This document shows positions 1 through 7,789 of a stretch of 32,739 bases of DNA, one piece after another. Under the pieces are notes generated by a model. That model saw only the letters and a list, made by a program, of their open reading frames with translations, was not told the DNA's origin and searched no databases. The DNA lies in assembly GCA_018821785.1 (NCBI GenBank), contig JAHJLI010000110.1:1-32739 (forward strand), given 5' to 3'. The first letter of the stretch is position 1; every line of letters begins with the position of its first letter. Made by a program: the position numbers and the translations under genes. This DNA is from Pseudomonadota bacterium. GTDB lineage: Bacteria > Desulfobacterota > Desulfobulbia > Desulfobulbales > Desulfocapsaceae.

Positions 1-345
1 ACCGGTATGACACATATAGGTCAGACCGAAATTTAAGGAAAAAGCCATTTTTTCCGTGACCAGCATGCTCGTCACCTTGTCGAGTGCCAGTCCCCCGTGC
101 TCTTCCGGGACATCGATCATCATCAGTCCGAGCTCGGCGCATTTTTTTAGTTTCTGCAGCAGGAGATCGAAGTTTTTCGCCTCGATTTCTCCGTTGATCG
201 GCTGGATTTCGTTGATAACGAATTGCTCAGTGGTATCGGCAATCTGCTTATGCTCGTCGGTAAAATCTTCGGGGGTAAAAACATCCTGGCAGGAAATTTG
301 CCGAGTAAGAAAGTCACCGCCTGAAAATATTTTTTTGTCTGTCAT
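1..345 (-). CDS. Acyl-CoA dehydrogenase, N-terminal part (cut by window edge)
   Basis: Only the first 115 codons are present; the gene runs off the left edge. The reading frame starts at an ATG at 345 behind a strong AAGGGAGGG ribosome binding site. The visible protein has the N-terminal helical domain of FAD acyl-CoA dehydrogenases: a helix around EQFVINEIQPINGEIE, then LKKCAELGLMMIDVPEEHGG, the usual segment before the substrate pocket. Such enzymes oxidise acyl-CoA to trans-2-enoyl-CoA and pass electrons to ETF. The gene begins 10 bases after the thiolase stop codon, so the two should be co-transcribed and act in the same beta-oxidation pathway. Catalytic Glu and FAD-binding parts lie outside the window. 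Chain-length specificity cannot be told. Confidence 0.87.
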   Translation of the reverse strand, partial: MTDKKIFSGGDFLTRQISCQDVFTPEDFTDEHKQIADTTEQFVINEIQPINGEIEAKNFDLLLQKLKKCAELGLMMIDVPEEHGGLALDKVTSMLVTEKMAFSLNFGLTYMCHTG

Positions 346-355
346 AATCCCTCCC

Positions 356-1606
356 TTAAAGCATCTCAATGGCACAGGCCATAGAAACGCCTCCACCACC
401 GCACAAGGTGGCCAGCCCCAGGGACTTACCCCGCTTTTTCATGGCATACATGAGAGTGACCATGACTCTTGCACCTGTTGAGCCCACTGGGTGACCAAGG
501 CCTATGCCTGAACCGTTGACATTGGTGATCTCGCGGTTCAGCCCCAGTTCTTTTTCGCAGCCAAGATACTGGGCGGCAAAGGCTTCGTTGACTTCGATGA
601 GCTGAAAATCTTTTAAGGCCAGGCCGGAGGATTTGAGGAGATTGCGAACAGCCGGGACCGGCGAAAGCCCCATGACCGATGGGTGGCAGGCGCCCCTGGC
701 GATAGCCTTTATCCTGGCTATCGGTTGAAGGCCCAGTTCTTTGGCTTTGTCGGCCGACATGATGATCATGCCCGTCGAACCGTCGTTTATGCCACTGGAG
801 TTACCGGCGGTAACGGTACCGATTTCCGGGACAAAGGCCGGCGGCAGATTACGCAGTATCTCCATGGTCATGCCCGGCCGGAAATGTTCGTCTTTGTCGA
901 AGAGGAGCGGGGCCTTTCTTTTCTGGGGGACTTCTACCGGCACGATCTCTTCGGCAAAGGAGCCGTCCTGGTTCGCCCGTTCCGCCTGGTTATGGCTTCT
1001 CAACGCAACCTCATCCATTTCCTGCCGAGTAATGCCCAGATGCTGAGCGATGAATTCGGCGGTATGGCCCATGATGTAGGGCTTGCCGACGAACATGCTG
1101 AGCGGCGGTTTGCTTGAGTCCACCGGGCCGTCTTCGGGGTGGGGGATGAGGTGTGAGCCGCAGTGCAGGGCATGGATCATGTTGTCGACAAAGGTCTGGT
1201 CCTGGAGACGGCAGCCCCAGCGGGCGCTGGGAACTGAGTAGGGGACGCTGGACATATGTTCGGTTCCGCCGGCGAGAATGATATCGGCCATCCCTGCCTG
1301 GATCATTGCCATCCCCGAGATGGCGGCCTCCATGCCGGAGATGCAAACCCGGTTGATGGTAACTGCCGTGACCGTTTCCGGGATGCCGGCCATGAGGGAG
1401 GCGACCCTTGTGACGTTTAAGGTGTCGGCGGATTCCATGCAGCAGCCATAACGGATATCATCGATCAGGACCGGATCGATACCGGCCCGACGTACAGCTT
1501 CTTTCATGGTTATAGAGGCAAGAATTGCCCCATTCAGGTCACGGAGGCTTCCTCCGAAGGCACCTATTGCGGTTCTGCATCCGGATACAATGACAACATC
1601 TTTCAT
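356..1606 (-). CDS. Thiolase (acetyl-CoA acetyltransferase / 3-ketoacyl-CoA thiolase)
   Basis: This 416-residue protein has the normal length and full set of motifs of a thiolase. The nucleophilic cysteine sits in NRVCISGMEAAISG (near residue 89), the conserved His in GIGLGHPVGSTGAR, and the second catalytic Cys in LCGGGGVSMACAIEML at the C terminus. It cleaves 3-ketoacyl-CoA to acetyl-CoA and a shortened acyl-CoA, or works in reverse to join two acetyl-CoA. The ATG at 1606 has AAGGA eight bases upstream. It lies between the TetR regulator and an acyl-CoA dehydrogenase on the same strand, which points to fatty-acid or aromatic/branched acid degradation rather than biosynthesis. Sequence alone does not separate FadA-like from AtoB-like activity. 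Confidence 0.93.
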   Translation of the reverse strand: MKDVVIVSGCRTAIGAFGGSLRDLNGAILASITMKEAVRRAGIDPVLIDDIRYGCCMESADTLNVTRVASLMAGIPETVTAVTINRVCISGMEAAISGMAMIQAGMADIILAGGTEHMSSVPYSVPSARWGCRLQDQTFVDNMIHALHCGSHLIPHPEDGPVDSSKPPLSMFVGKPYIMGHTAEFIAQHLGITRQEMDEVALRSHNQAERANQDGSFAEEIVPVEVPQKRKAPLLFDKDEHFRPGMTMEILRNLPPAFVPEIGTVTAGNSSGINDGSTGMIIMSADKAKELGLQPIARIKAIARGACHPSVMGLSPVPAVRNLLKSSGLALKDFQLIEVNEAFAAQYLGCEKELGLNREITNVNGSGIGLGHPVGSTGARVMVTLMYAMKKRGKSLGLATLCGGGGVSMACAIEML

Positions 1607-1638
1607 GGTGTAGATCCTTTTAGTTGGTGGTTGGTACA

Positions 1639-1659
1639 GACTCCTGTCAGGCAGGAGTC
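1639..1659 (-). repeat. Intercistronic hairpin between TetR gene and thiolase
   Basis: Perfect 8-bp arms GACTCCTG and CAGGAGTC enclose a 5-base loop. There is no T-tract on either strand, so it is not a typical intrinsic terminator. Its place in the 64-base gap between regulator and enzyme genes would suit an mRNA processing or stability element that lets the two be expressed at different levels; that role is inference. Confidence 0.5.
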
Positions 1660-1670
1660 ATGTCTCTCGA

Positions 1671-2264
1671 CTATCGCTTAATCCCCTGAAAAAGCAGATC
1701 GGTTATGAATCTTGCAGCATCAGCCGTGGCTACCGGTTCATCGAAGAAGATTCGGTTCAGGCAGGAGTGTTCTATGGTCCCGAAGATGGCATTACGGATA
1801 TAGGCCGGAGGCAGGGTGTCGCGGATTTCACCGTCGGCGATGCCTTCATTGATAATACCGATAAGAATGCGATTAAATTGCTGTACCAGTGCATAGGCCT
1901 CACTTTGGAAATATCCTTCGGAATTCCTGACCTCCAGGAGAATGATCCTGGCGAAAACCCGGTGATTTGCATACCGCTCAATACTTGACCAGATAATTTT
2001 TTTCAGCTTGTTGAGGGCCCCGTCGATTCCCTGCAGATCCCTGTCTATCTGCAGCAGGAACTGTTCGTAGTGCTCTTTCAGCACATGGTGCAAAATATCC
2101 CGCCGGTCTTTGAAATATTTATAAATGAGCCCTTCGGTGACGCCGGCAGTCGCTGCAATCTCGGCGATGGTGATCGACTCGAAGGTGCGATCTTCCAACA
2201 GAGTTCGCATGGCAGTGGCAATTTTCAGTTTGCCTGGTGGGCTGTTTACAGTTTTTTTATCCAT
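1671..2264 (-). CDS. TetR/AcrR-family transcriptional regulator
   Basis: The 197-residue protein has the N-terminal TetR helix-turn-helix: ITIAEIAATAGVTEGLIYKYFKDRRDIL at about residues 33-60, with the typical Y-F after the recognition helix. The C-terminal two thirds are helical and variable, as expected for the ligand and dimerisation domain. It is the first gene of the minus-strand operon with thiolase and acyl-CoA dehydrogenase. By analogy with FadR/PsrA-type TetR proteins that release DNA on binding acyl-CoA, it probably represses this operon and itself; the ligand is inference. Palindromes lie upstream at 2309-2320 and 2358-2374. The ATG at 2264 is preceded by AAGGAA about 11 bases away. 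Confidence 0.9.
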   Translation of the reverse strand: MDKKTVNSPPGKLKIATAMRTLLEDRTFESITIAEIAATAGVTEGLIYKYFKDRRDILHHVLKEHYEQFLLQIDRDLQGIDGALNKLKKIIWSSIERYANHRVFARIILLEVRNSEGYFQSEAYALVQQFNRILIGIINEGIADGEIRDTLPPAYIRNAIFGTIEHSCLNRIFFDEPVATADAARFITDLLFQGIKR

Positions 2265-2308
2265 AGTGGTAATTATTCCTTACCAAGGAAATATTTTTTT
2301 TAATGTAC

Positions 2309-2320
2309 TGTTTTAAAACA
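2309..2320. promoter_or_regulatory. 12-bp palindrome TGTTTTAAAACA, possible operator
   Basis: A perfect palindrome 45-56 bases upstream of the TetR start. It could bind the TetR dimer or be chance in AT-rich DNA. Confidence 0.25.
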
Positions 2321-2357
2321 AAATAAATAATATCTATCTATTGCACATATGTTCAGG

Positions 2358-2392
2358 TAAGTAATTTTTACTTATTTCATTCGTTCTGTCAA
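2358..2392 (-). promoter_or_regulatory. Candidate promoter with overlapping palindrome for the TetR-thiolase operon
   Basis: On the minus strand a perfect TTGACA (2392-2387) is followed after 17 bases by AAAAAT (2369-2364), a weak -10. The -10 falls inside the palindrome TAAGTAA-TTT-TTACTTA (2358-2374). A repressor on that palindrome would block the promoter, a usual autoregulatory arrangement for TetR proteins. The promoter lies about 100 bases before the TetR start. Assignment rests on pattern only. Confidence 0.4.
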
Positions 2393-2524
2393 TACTCTTT
2401 CTTGTGGCGAGAGAATGCAATCAAGATTACCCAGAGAGCTAGAAAATCTGGTATGATAAACAAGGCAGGCGACCGCGAGAGTCCTCTGGTACCCGAAAAC
2501 ACTTAAACCCCGAACAAAGGGATA

Positions 2525-2578
2525 AGTACCTTCACGAAATTCGTTCTTAAAAATCAAGAAACGAATTTCTAAGGTACT
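2525..2578. repeat. 54-base inverted-repeat element, copy 1
   Basis: Left arm starts AGTACCTTCACGAAATTCG and right arm ends CGAATTTCTAAGGTACT; they pair over about 20 bases around a short A-rich loop. A second, clearly related copy lies at 13878-13930. Both sit directly before a plus-strand gene, in the same orientation, sharing an A-rich loop, CAAGAAA and AATTTCTAAGGT. This copy ends 14 bases before the TTG start of the YehS-like gene. It looks like a dispersed palindromic element; family unknown to me. Confidence 0.65.
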
Positions 2579-2592
2579 CAACAGGAAACACT

Positions 2593-3123
2593 TTGAACAA
2601 TAACGATATACTCCGCAGCATCCGCTACACCCTCGATCTGGGTGATTCGAAAATGATTGGAATCTTTAAGCTGGCTGATTACCACATCACCCGCGAGCAG
2701 GTCTGTGACTGGTTGAAAAAAGATGACGACCCGACCATGAAAAATTGCACCGACACCGAGCTGGCATTATTCCTCAACGGTTTGATCAATGACAGGAGAG
2801 GTAAAAAAGAAGGGCCGCAGGCAGAGGCGGAAAAGCGCATCAATAACAACATTGTTTTGCGGAAGTTGAAAATCGCCTTCGACCTGACGGGTGAGGGGAT
2901 GTTGAAAATCATCGGTCTTGCCGGTCTCCACATGAGCACGCATGAATTAAGTGCATTATTCCGAAGGCCGGACCATAAACATTATCGCCCTTGCAAGGAT
3001 CAGATTTTACGTAATTTTCTTAAAGGTTTGCGGATACATCTCAGGCCTCAAGGTACTGACTTGCCAGAACAGGGAGAGGGACCTCATGCAAATCGTAATT
3101 ATTTAAGACTCCCAAGCATCTGA
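2593..3123 (+). CDS. yehS: DUF1456 (YehS-like) protein
   Basis: The 176-residue protein matches the DUF1456/YehS family along its length. It opens with NNDILRSIRYTLDLGD, has the FLNGLINDRRGK segment, the family hallmark RINNNIVLRKLKIAFDL near residue 83, and RPDHKHYRPCKDQILRNFLKGL. Two repeats of about 70 residues, each with a related helical pattern, are visible as in E. coli YehS. The start is the TTG at 2593: it aligns with the family N terminus and AGGAAAC lies 4-9 bases upstream; no ATG fits. The C-terminal 25 residues extend past the usual end. Function is unknown. A radical SAM gene follows after 8 bases, so the two are probably co-translated. Confidence 0.88.
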   Translation: MNNNDILRSIRYTLDLGDSKMIGIFKLADYHITREQVCDWLKKDDDPTMKNCTDTELALFLNGLINDRRGKKEGPQAEAEKRINNNIVLRKLKIAFDLTGEGMLKIIGLAGLHMSTHELSALFRRPDHKHYRPCKDQILRNFLKGLRIHLRPQGTDLPEQGEGPHANRNYLRLPSI

Positions 3124-3131
3124 GGTAATGC

Positions 3132-4157
3132 ATGAAAAATGGACAGGCAGTAACCGAGGCGATCGCCACCAGGACGCAGAAAGCACAAAAGACCTATGGT
3201 TTTCAGGATAATCACAACCACCAGTTGCCGGCCGATCACTGGTTTCAACATTCCCTGGAAGGGCCGACCCTCTTTATCGTCTTTTATTCGCAGGCCTGCC
3301 GTTGGGCCGAGTGTCTGGGTTGCAATCTGCCGTCTCTGATGTCGCAATACCATGTTGGTTTTGCCGAGATAATGCAGCAGATAGATTATGTCTTCGATTG
3401 CCTTCTGATCCCACAGCAGAAGGAGGACTTAGGAAAAATCATCATCTCCAATAACGGCTCGATTCTTGATGAAGAGACCTTCTCGACGACAGCCCTCATG
3501 TATTTTCTTGCGAAGATGAACATCCATTGCCCGAATGTCAGGGTGTTGACCATGGAAAGTCGGGCGGAATATGTGGATTGGGCGGAATTGGAGGTGCTGG
3601 CTCGAGCACTGAAGGAAGGCAGGACGCCGACCCAACTCGAACTGGCCATCGGCTTCGAGGCCTTTGACGATACCATTCGCAACGATCATTTCTGCAAAGG
3701 GCTGGAGCTGCAGACCTTCGAAAAAATGGCTGAGAATGTGGCCCGGCATGGTTTTCTCCTGAAGGTCTATTTCATGGTCAAACCGGTGCCGGAGTTATCG
3801 GAAGAGGACGCGGTTCGCGATGTAGCAAACGGCATTGCCTACCTTTCGCGGATTGCCGTCCGCTATGATCTGGCCATCAATATGCACCTCAATCCGACAT
3901 ATGTCGCCCGCAGCACCAAACTGGAAGAGGCCTTCCATGCAGGCTTATACGCTCCGCCGCTCCTGCAGAGTGTTGCCAGGGCCGTGCTTGCGGCAGAAGG
4001 TAAGAAGATCTCAGTTTTCGTCGGCCTCAATGACGAGGGTTTGGCGGTGCCGGGTGGTTCATTCATTCGGCAAGGGGACGAAGACCTCATTAATGCACTC
4101 GAAGCCTTTAACAGAACCCAGGATTTCAGGAGTCTGGCCGTAGCCATCAGCCGGTAG
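3132..4157 (+). CDS. Radical SAM protein, Elp3/TIGR01210-like
   Basis: The 341-residue protein carries CRWAECLGC at residues 56-64. Spacing Cx4Cx2C differs from the classic CxxxCxxC and is that of the Elp3/YhcC/TIGR01210 group, which includes the archaeosine-forming RaSEA proteins. The three cysteines (56, 61, 64) would hold the 4Fe-4S cluster that cleaves SAM. Downstream segments fit a radical SAM barrel: IIISNNGSILDEETF, VRVLTMESRAEYV (a typical TIGR01210 strand), ELAIGFEAFDDTIRN and LKVYFMVKPVPELSEEDAV. The ATG at 3132 has GAGG 6-9 bases upstream. No TRAM or acetyltransferase domain is present. Likely substrate is tRNA, since a pseudouridine synthase follows, but that is inference. Confidence 0.8.
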   Translation: MKNGQAVTEAIATRTQKAQKTYGFQDNHNHQLPADHWFQHSLEGPTLFIVFYSQACRWAECLGCNLPSLMSQYHVGFAEIMQQIDYVFDCLLIPQQKEDLGKIIISNNGSILDEETFSTTALMYFLAKMNIHCPNVRVLTMESRAEYVDWAELEVLARALKEGRTPTQLELAIGFEAFDDTIRNDHFCKGLELQTFEKMAENVARHGFLLKVYFMVKPVPELSEEDAVRDVANGIAYLSRIAVRYDLAINMHLNPTYVARSTKLEEAFHAGLYAPPLLQSVARAVLAAEGKKISVFVGLNDEGLAVPGGSFIRQGDEDLINALEAFNRTQDFRSLAVAISR

Positions 4158-4214
4158 CCGGAACGACCAATATTGGTAACAGCGCAAAAATAAAATAAAT
4201 TCCCTGAGAAAAAG

Positions 4215-5144
4215 ATGAAAAATTCCGGAAAACGTCCTGCCCGCGGCAAGCAGAAGATTGATGTCCTGGTAACTGACAAAGAGGATACATTGCTGACCTT
4301 TCTGCTTGCCAGGTTGCCAAACAAAAGTCGTAACATCGTCAAAGCAGTGCTTAAGGACAAGCAGGTTTTTGTTGAAGAAAAGCCGGTCAGCCAATTCGAT
4401 CATCCGCTCCGTCCCGGCCAAAAGGTTGAGGTTCGCTGGGACCCTGCAGCCGCGCATAAGCCGGGACAGGAACTAAAAATTATCCATGAAGACGAGGATC
4501 TCATTGTTATCGATAAGCCATCCGGCCTTCTGACAGTCGCCACCGATAAGGAAAAACGGAAAACCGCTTATGCGATGCTGAGCGATTACGTCAAGGCGCA
4601 GGACCCTCAGAATAAGATCTTCATCATCCACCGTCTTGATCGGGAAACCTCAGGTCTTTTGCTTTTTGCCAAAAACGAAAAAATCAAGCATCAGATACAA
4701 GAAACCTGGGAAACAACCATTGCAGAGCGCACCTACATTGCCGTTGTCGAGGGGCTGGTCGAACCGCCTGAGGGGACCGTCACCTCCTGGTTAAAGGAAA
4801 GTGCAGCCCTCATAGTGTATTCGCACCAAAGCTCACAGCTTGGCAAAAAGGCCATTACTCATTATAAAAAACTTCGTGACAATGGTATGTTATCGTTATT
4901 GAAACTGAACCTGGACACCGGAAGAAAGCACCAGATTCGGGTACATATGCAGGATATCAAGCACCCGATCATTGGGGACGACAAGTATGGCTCAAGCCAG
5001 AATCCCCTTCGTCGCATGGGCTTGCACGCCCAGGTCTTGGCTTTTACCCATCCAAAAACCGGCAAGCTCTGTCGCTTCGAGACCGCCATTCCCGGCAAGT
5101 TTTTAAAGCTGTTCAGTGTTTCAAAACCTGGCAAAGCCCGGTAA
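4215..5144 (+). CDS. RluA-family RNA pseudouridine synthase
   Basis: The 309-residue protein begins with an S4 RNA-binding domain (about residues 25-75: LLTFLLARLPNKSRNIVKAVL, then VFVEEKPV and LRPGQKVEV). The catalytic domain follows with LIVIDKPSGLLTV and the RluA signature HRLDRETSGLLLFAKN, in which Asp142 is the catalytic aspartate. LDTGRKHQIRVHMQDIKHPIIGDDKYG is the conserved RNA-contact and C-terminal motif. It converts specific uridines in rRNA or tRNA to pseudouridine in the cytoplasm. Architecture matches RluC/RluD, but the exact target site cannot be read from sequence. The ribosome binding site is weak. It lies 57 bases after the radical SAM gene and 12 bases before the transporter gene. 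Confidence 0.93.
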   Translation: MKNSGKRPARGKQKIDVLVTDKEDTLLTFLLARLPNKSRNIVKAVLKDKQVFVEEKPVSQFDHPLRPGQKVEVRWDPAAAHKPGQELKIIHEDEDLIVIDKPSGLLTVATDKEKRKTAYAMLSDYVKAQDPQNKIFIIHRLDRETSGLLLFAKNEKIKHQIQETWETTIAERTYIAVVEGLVEPPEGTVTSWLKESAALIVYSHQSSQLGKKAITHYKKLRDNGMLSLLKLNLDTGRKHQIRVHMQDIKHPIIGDDKYGSSQNPLRRMGLHAQVLAFTHPKTGKLCRFETAIPGKFLKLFSVSKPGKAR

Positions 5145-5156
5145 ACGGGATTCTAA

Positions 5157-6458
5157 ATGGATAGCAAACTAACAAAGGAAATGAAAGGCTACCCGCCTGC
5201 GTGGCTTGGTTGGCTCATGTGGGGTTTGGTGGCAACTCTTTATCTCCTCGGCTTTTTTCAGCGAATGGCTCCAGCCGTCATGGTCGATGAACTGATGCGC
5301 GATTTCAATATCAATGGCGCGATCATGGGAAACCTCTCAGCTGCCTATTTTTATTCCTATGCGGCGATGCAGATCCCCAGCGGTTTGTTGGCAGACAAAA
5401 TTGGCCCGCGTCGGCTCAGCAGTTATGCCTGTATTATCTTTGCCATAGGTGTCTTCATCTTTGCCTGGGGGCCGAGCCTTCCATTTGCCTATGCCGGTAG
5501 ATTTCTTATCGGCGCTTCTGTGGCGGTGGCCTTTGTAACATGTATGAAACTTGCCGGACATTGGTTTCCGACCAATAAGTTTGCATCGGTTACCGGCGTT
5601 TCACTGCTGTTTGGCAACATTGGCGGGGTACTGGCAGGTGTGCCGCTGTCAGAGGCGGTGGCAGTGGTGGGATGGAGGACGGCAATGACCGCAAGCGGAG
5701 TAATTACCCTTATTACCGCAGTGGTGATATGGCTTGTTGTCCGCGATGATCCGCGCGAATACGGCTTTAAAAGCTATGCCCATGCCTCGGTACAAAACCA
5801 TGGAAATCTGCCGGTATTTGCCGCTCTCAAGTCGGTGGTATGCAGGAGGGCTACCTGGCTGTTATTCTTTGCCGGCGGTTTCTCGACAGCCCCTGTTCTG
5901 GTTTTTGCGGGTCTCTGGGGAGTGCCGTATCTCATGCAGGTACACGGCCTGGAGAGAACTCAGGCTGCAACTATCACCTCAACCATGCTTATTGCCTGGG
6001 CCATGGGTGGGCCATTACTCGGAGCGCTGTCCGATCGCATAGGATTACGAAGGTTGCCCTATCTCCTGAGTACAATTTGCACCACCCTGCTGTGGTCGGT
6101 GTTCCTTTTCTTCGAGATATCACCGACTCTTCTTTATCCGCTGCTTGCGGCTATCGGCTTTTCCTCAGGTTCGGTCATCATCGGTTTCGCCTTTGCCAGA
6201 GAGGTAAACCATCCCGGGGCCTCCGGAGCAACAGGAGGATTTGTTAATATGTCGGTGCTGGGTGTGGCCGCGATCATGCAGCCGATGTTGGGGAAAATCC
6301 TCGACAATCATTGGGATGGGGTGCTGCAGAATGGCGTCAGGATATACAACAGTGCCGCCTTCACTTCAGCTTTTGTTTGGTTTGTGGTGAGTACGGCTCT
6401 TGCTGTCGTCATGCTGCTTCTCACTCGGGAATCGTATTGTCGAATCCAGGAGAGCTGA
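5157..6458 (+). CDS. MFS transporter
   Basis: The 433-residue protein has about twelve hydrophobic segments, starting with WLGWLMWGLVATLYLLGFF. The loop between helices 2 and 3 reads GLLADKIGPRRLS, the MFS signature G-x3-D-x2-G-x-R, and its second-half counterpart is GALSDRIGLRRLP. The N terminus (YLLGFFQRMAPAVMVDELMRDF) resembles organophosphate/nitrate-type or oxalate/formate-type MFS carriers of the inner membrane. Substrate is unknown. The gene starts 12 bases after the pseudouridine synthase stop, so it can be read as the last gene of that run. It converges with the aminotransferase gene; the 38 bases between them hold no convincing terminator. Confidence 0.9.
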   Translation: MDSKLTKEMKGYPPAWLGWLMWGLVATLYLLGFFQRMAPAVMVDELMRDFNINGAIMGNLSAAYFYSYAAMQIPSGLLADKIGPRRLSSYACIIFAIGVFIFAWGPSLPFAYAGRFLIGASVAVAFVTCMKLAGHWFPTNKFASVTGVSLLFGNIGGVLAGVPLSEAVAVVGWRTAMTASGVITLITAVVIWLVVRDDPREYGFKSYAHASVQNHGNLPVFAALKSVVCRRATWLLFFAGGFSTAPVLVFAGLWGVPYLMQVHGLERTQAATITSTMLIAWAMGGPLLGALSDRIGLRRLPYLLSTICTTLLWSVFLFFEISPTLLYPLLAAIGFSSGSVIIGFAFAREVNHPGASGATGGFVNMSVLGVAAIMQPMLGKILDNHWDGVLQNGVRIYNSAAFTSAFVWFVVSTALAVVMLLLTRESYCRIQES

Positions 6459-6496
6459 GGCACACATGGCGGCAGTTAGACTTCTCGAACCTGTAG

Positions 6497-7675
6497 TCAC
6501 CTGTCATGCTGTGAATTGAGATACGATTGCAGCAGAAGTAGACCCTGGCGGAAGTCCTCCTCCGGAGTTATCAGACTCACGACAATCCGGTTGCTCTCGA
6601 CAAAGTCGTAAAAATATCCGGGATGGACGATCAGAGATGATTGTTGCAAAAGATCCAGGCAGCACTCTTCGTCGCTGACGTTTTCCGGCAGGTTGATAAT
6701 CGCGTACCAGCCGCCCTCACGAAGGGAGGGATCGACGCCTATTTCTGCCAGCAACAAGGATTCGTTTGCCTGGATTCTGTCAAGAATCTCTTTCTGAATG
6801 GCTCCCTGGCAGGAAAACAGCGAGGCAGCAGCGTGCTGGATTATACTGCCCACCGATAAATAGGTGTCGGCGATAAACTCCAGACGCTGTTTTGCCATGG
6901 CCTTTGTCGGCTCCGGACCATGGACGTGAATCCAGCTCAGTTTTGCCTGCGGCAGTGCCAGGATCTTGGAAAATCCGCTAAGGGTGAAGGTCAAGGTGGT
7001 GTCGCTTGCAATTGCCGAACAGGGTTTTTCCGGGCCGCCAAGGTTTTCATAATCAAGAAACACCTCGTCTACAATCAGAGCCAATTCATGGGCTTGACAG
7101 AGATCTGAAAGTTTTTTTAGTTCCTCAGCCGTCATATAGGATCCCGTCGGGTTATTGGGATTGACCACGACAATCGCTCTGGTCAGCCGGGAAATTTCCT
7201 GCTCAAGCGAGGTGAAGTCTATGCGCCAATGGCCTGCAGCATCTTGACGCAATAGATAGCGGCTTGGCCTTACGTTTTCAAGCGTCGCCAGAAAATCAAA
7301 GAGCGGATAACTGGGGGCGGGGATGAGAATCTCGTCGCCGGGATCGGTCAGCAGTTTCATTAAATAACTGTAGGCTTCGCTGGTACTGGCGGTGAGCAGG
7401 AGGTCGTCGCTGTCGATGAGACCATGTTTGTTGTCCCGGTAATAGCCTCTGATTGCCTCCCGAGCCCCTTTCATGCCCTGGGCCGCCGGCTCGTAGCGGT
7501 GTGAGACGTCGCTTATGGAAGGGAGGGGGATGGCAGAAGCAAAGGCGAAACCTGCGGTTGTTGGATTTGCCTGGGTGAGGTCGAGGATCTTGTGGCCGGT
7601 TGCTTTTTTTTCTTCGAGAATCTTCGTGAATTCATTCAGTTCGAGGCTTTCCGGCAATCGGGATGAAAATAACAT
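6497..7675 (-). CDS. PLP-dependent aminotransferase, class I/II
   Basis: I place the start at the ATG at 7675 (392 residues). GAAGG lies about 9-13 bases upstream, and the promoter at 7720-7748 would start transcription downstream of the longest possible reading frame, which opens at 7801. Fold-type I motifs are clear: YEPAAQGMKGAREAI, TASTSEAYSYLMKLL, PAPSYPLFDFL, VVNPNNPTG (residues 170-177), IVDEVFLDY with Asp203, and TLSGFSKILALPQAKLSW in which Lys237 should bind PLP as a Schiff base. The usual RxGW after that lysine reads KLSW. The protein transfers amino groups between an amino acid and a 2-oxo acid; substrate is not evident. It stands alone. Confidence 0.9.
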   Translation of the reverse strand: MLFSSRLPESLELNEFTKILEEKKATGHKILDLTQANPTTAGFAFASAIPLPSISDVSHRYEPAAQGMKGAREAIRGYYRDNKHGLIDSDDLLLTASTSEAYSYLMKLLTDPGDEILIPAPSYPLFDFLATLENVRPSRYLLRQDAAGHWRIDFTSLEQEISRLTRAIVVVNPNNPTGSYMTAEELKKLSDLCQAHELALIVDEVFLDYENLGGPEKPCSAIASDTTLTFTLSGFSKILALPQAKLSWIHVHGPEPTKAMAKQRLEFIADTYLSVGSIIQHAAASLFSCQGAIQKEILDRIQANESLLLAEIGVDPSLREGGWYAIINLPENVSDEECCLDLLQQSSLIVHPGYFYDFVESNRIVVSLITPEEDFRQGLLLLQSYLNSQHDR

Positions 7676-7719
7676 GTGCTGAGCCTTCAGGTTAAGGGGG
7701 AGGAGAATAGTACCGACAC

Positions 7720-7748
7720 AATATAAAGAAATTCCCTGCCTCTGTCGA
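7720..7748 (-). promoter_or_regulatory. Sigma-70-type promoter of the aminotransferase gene
   Basis: Minus strand: TCGACA (7748-7743), a 17-base spacer, then TATATT (7725-7720). Each box matches the consensus in five of six positions. Transcription would start near 7713, about 38 bases before the chosen ATG. Confidence 0.6.
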
Positions 7749-7789
7749 TAAAGAGAGAAACCAAATAATCTTTTCCAGGGAGGGGAGGG

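Noticed and set aside
683-1117. 144-codon plus-strand frame
   Set aside because: Lies entirely inside the thiolase gene on the other strand, whose catalytic motifs are clear.
2372-2581. 69-codon minus-strand frame between the TetR and YehS genes
   Set aside because: It begins inside the inverted repeat, its N-terminal residues are only the translation of the repeat arms, it lacks a ribosome binding site, and it covers the promoter region of the TetR operon. It may be part of a larger repeat-type element but I cannot support a gene.
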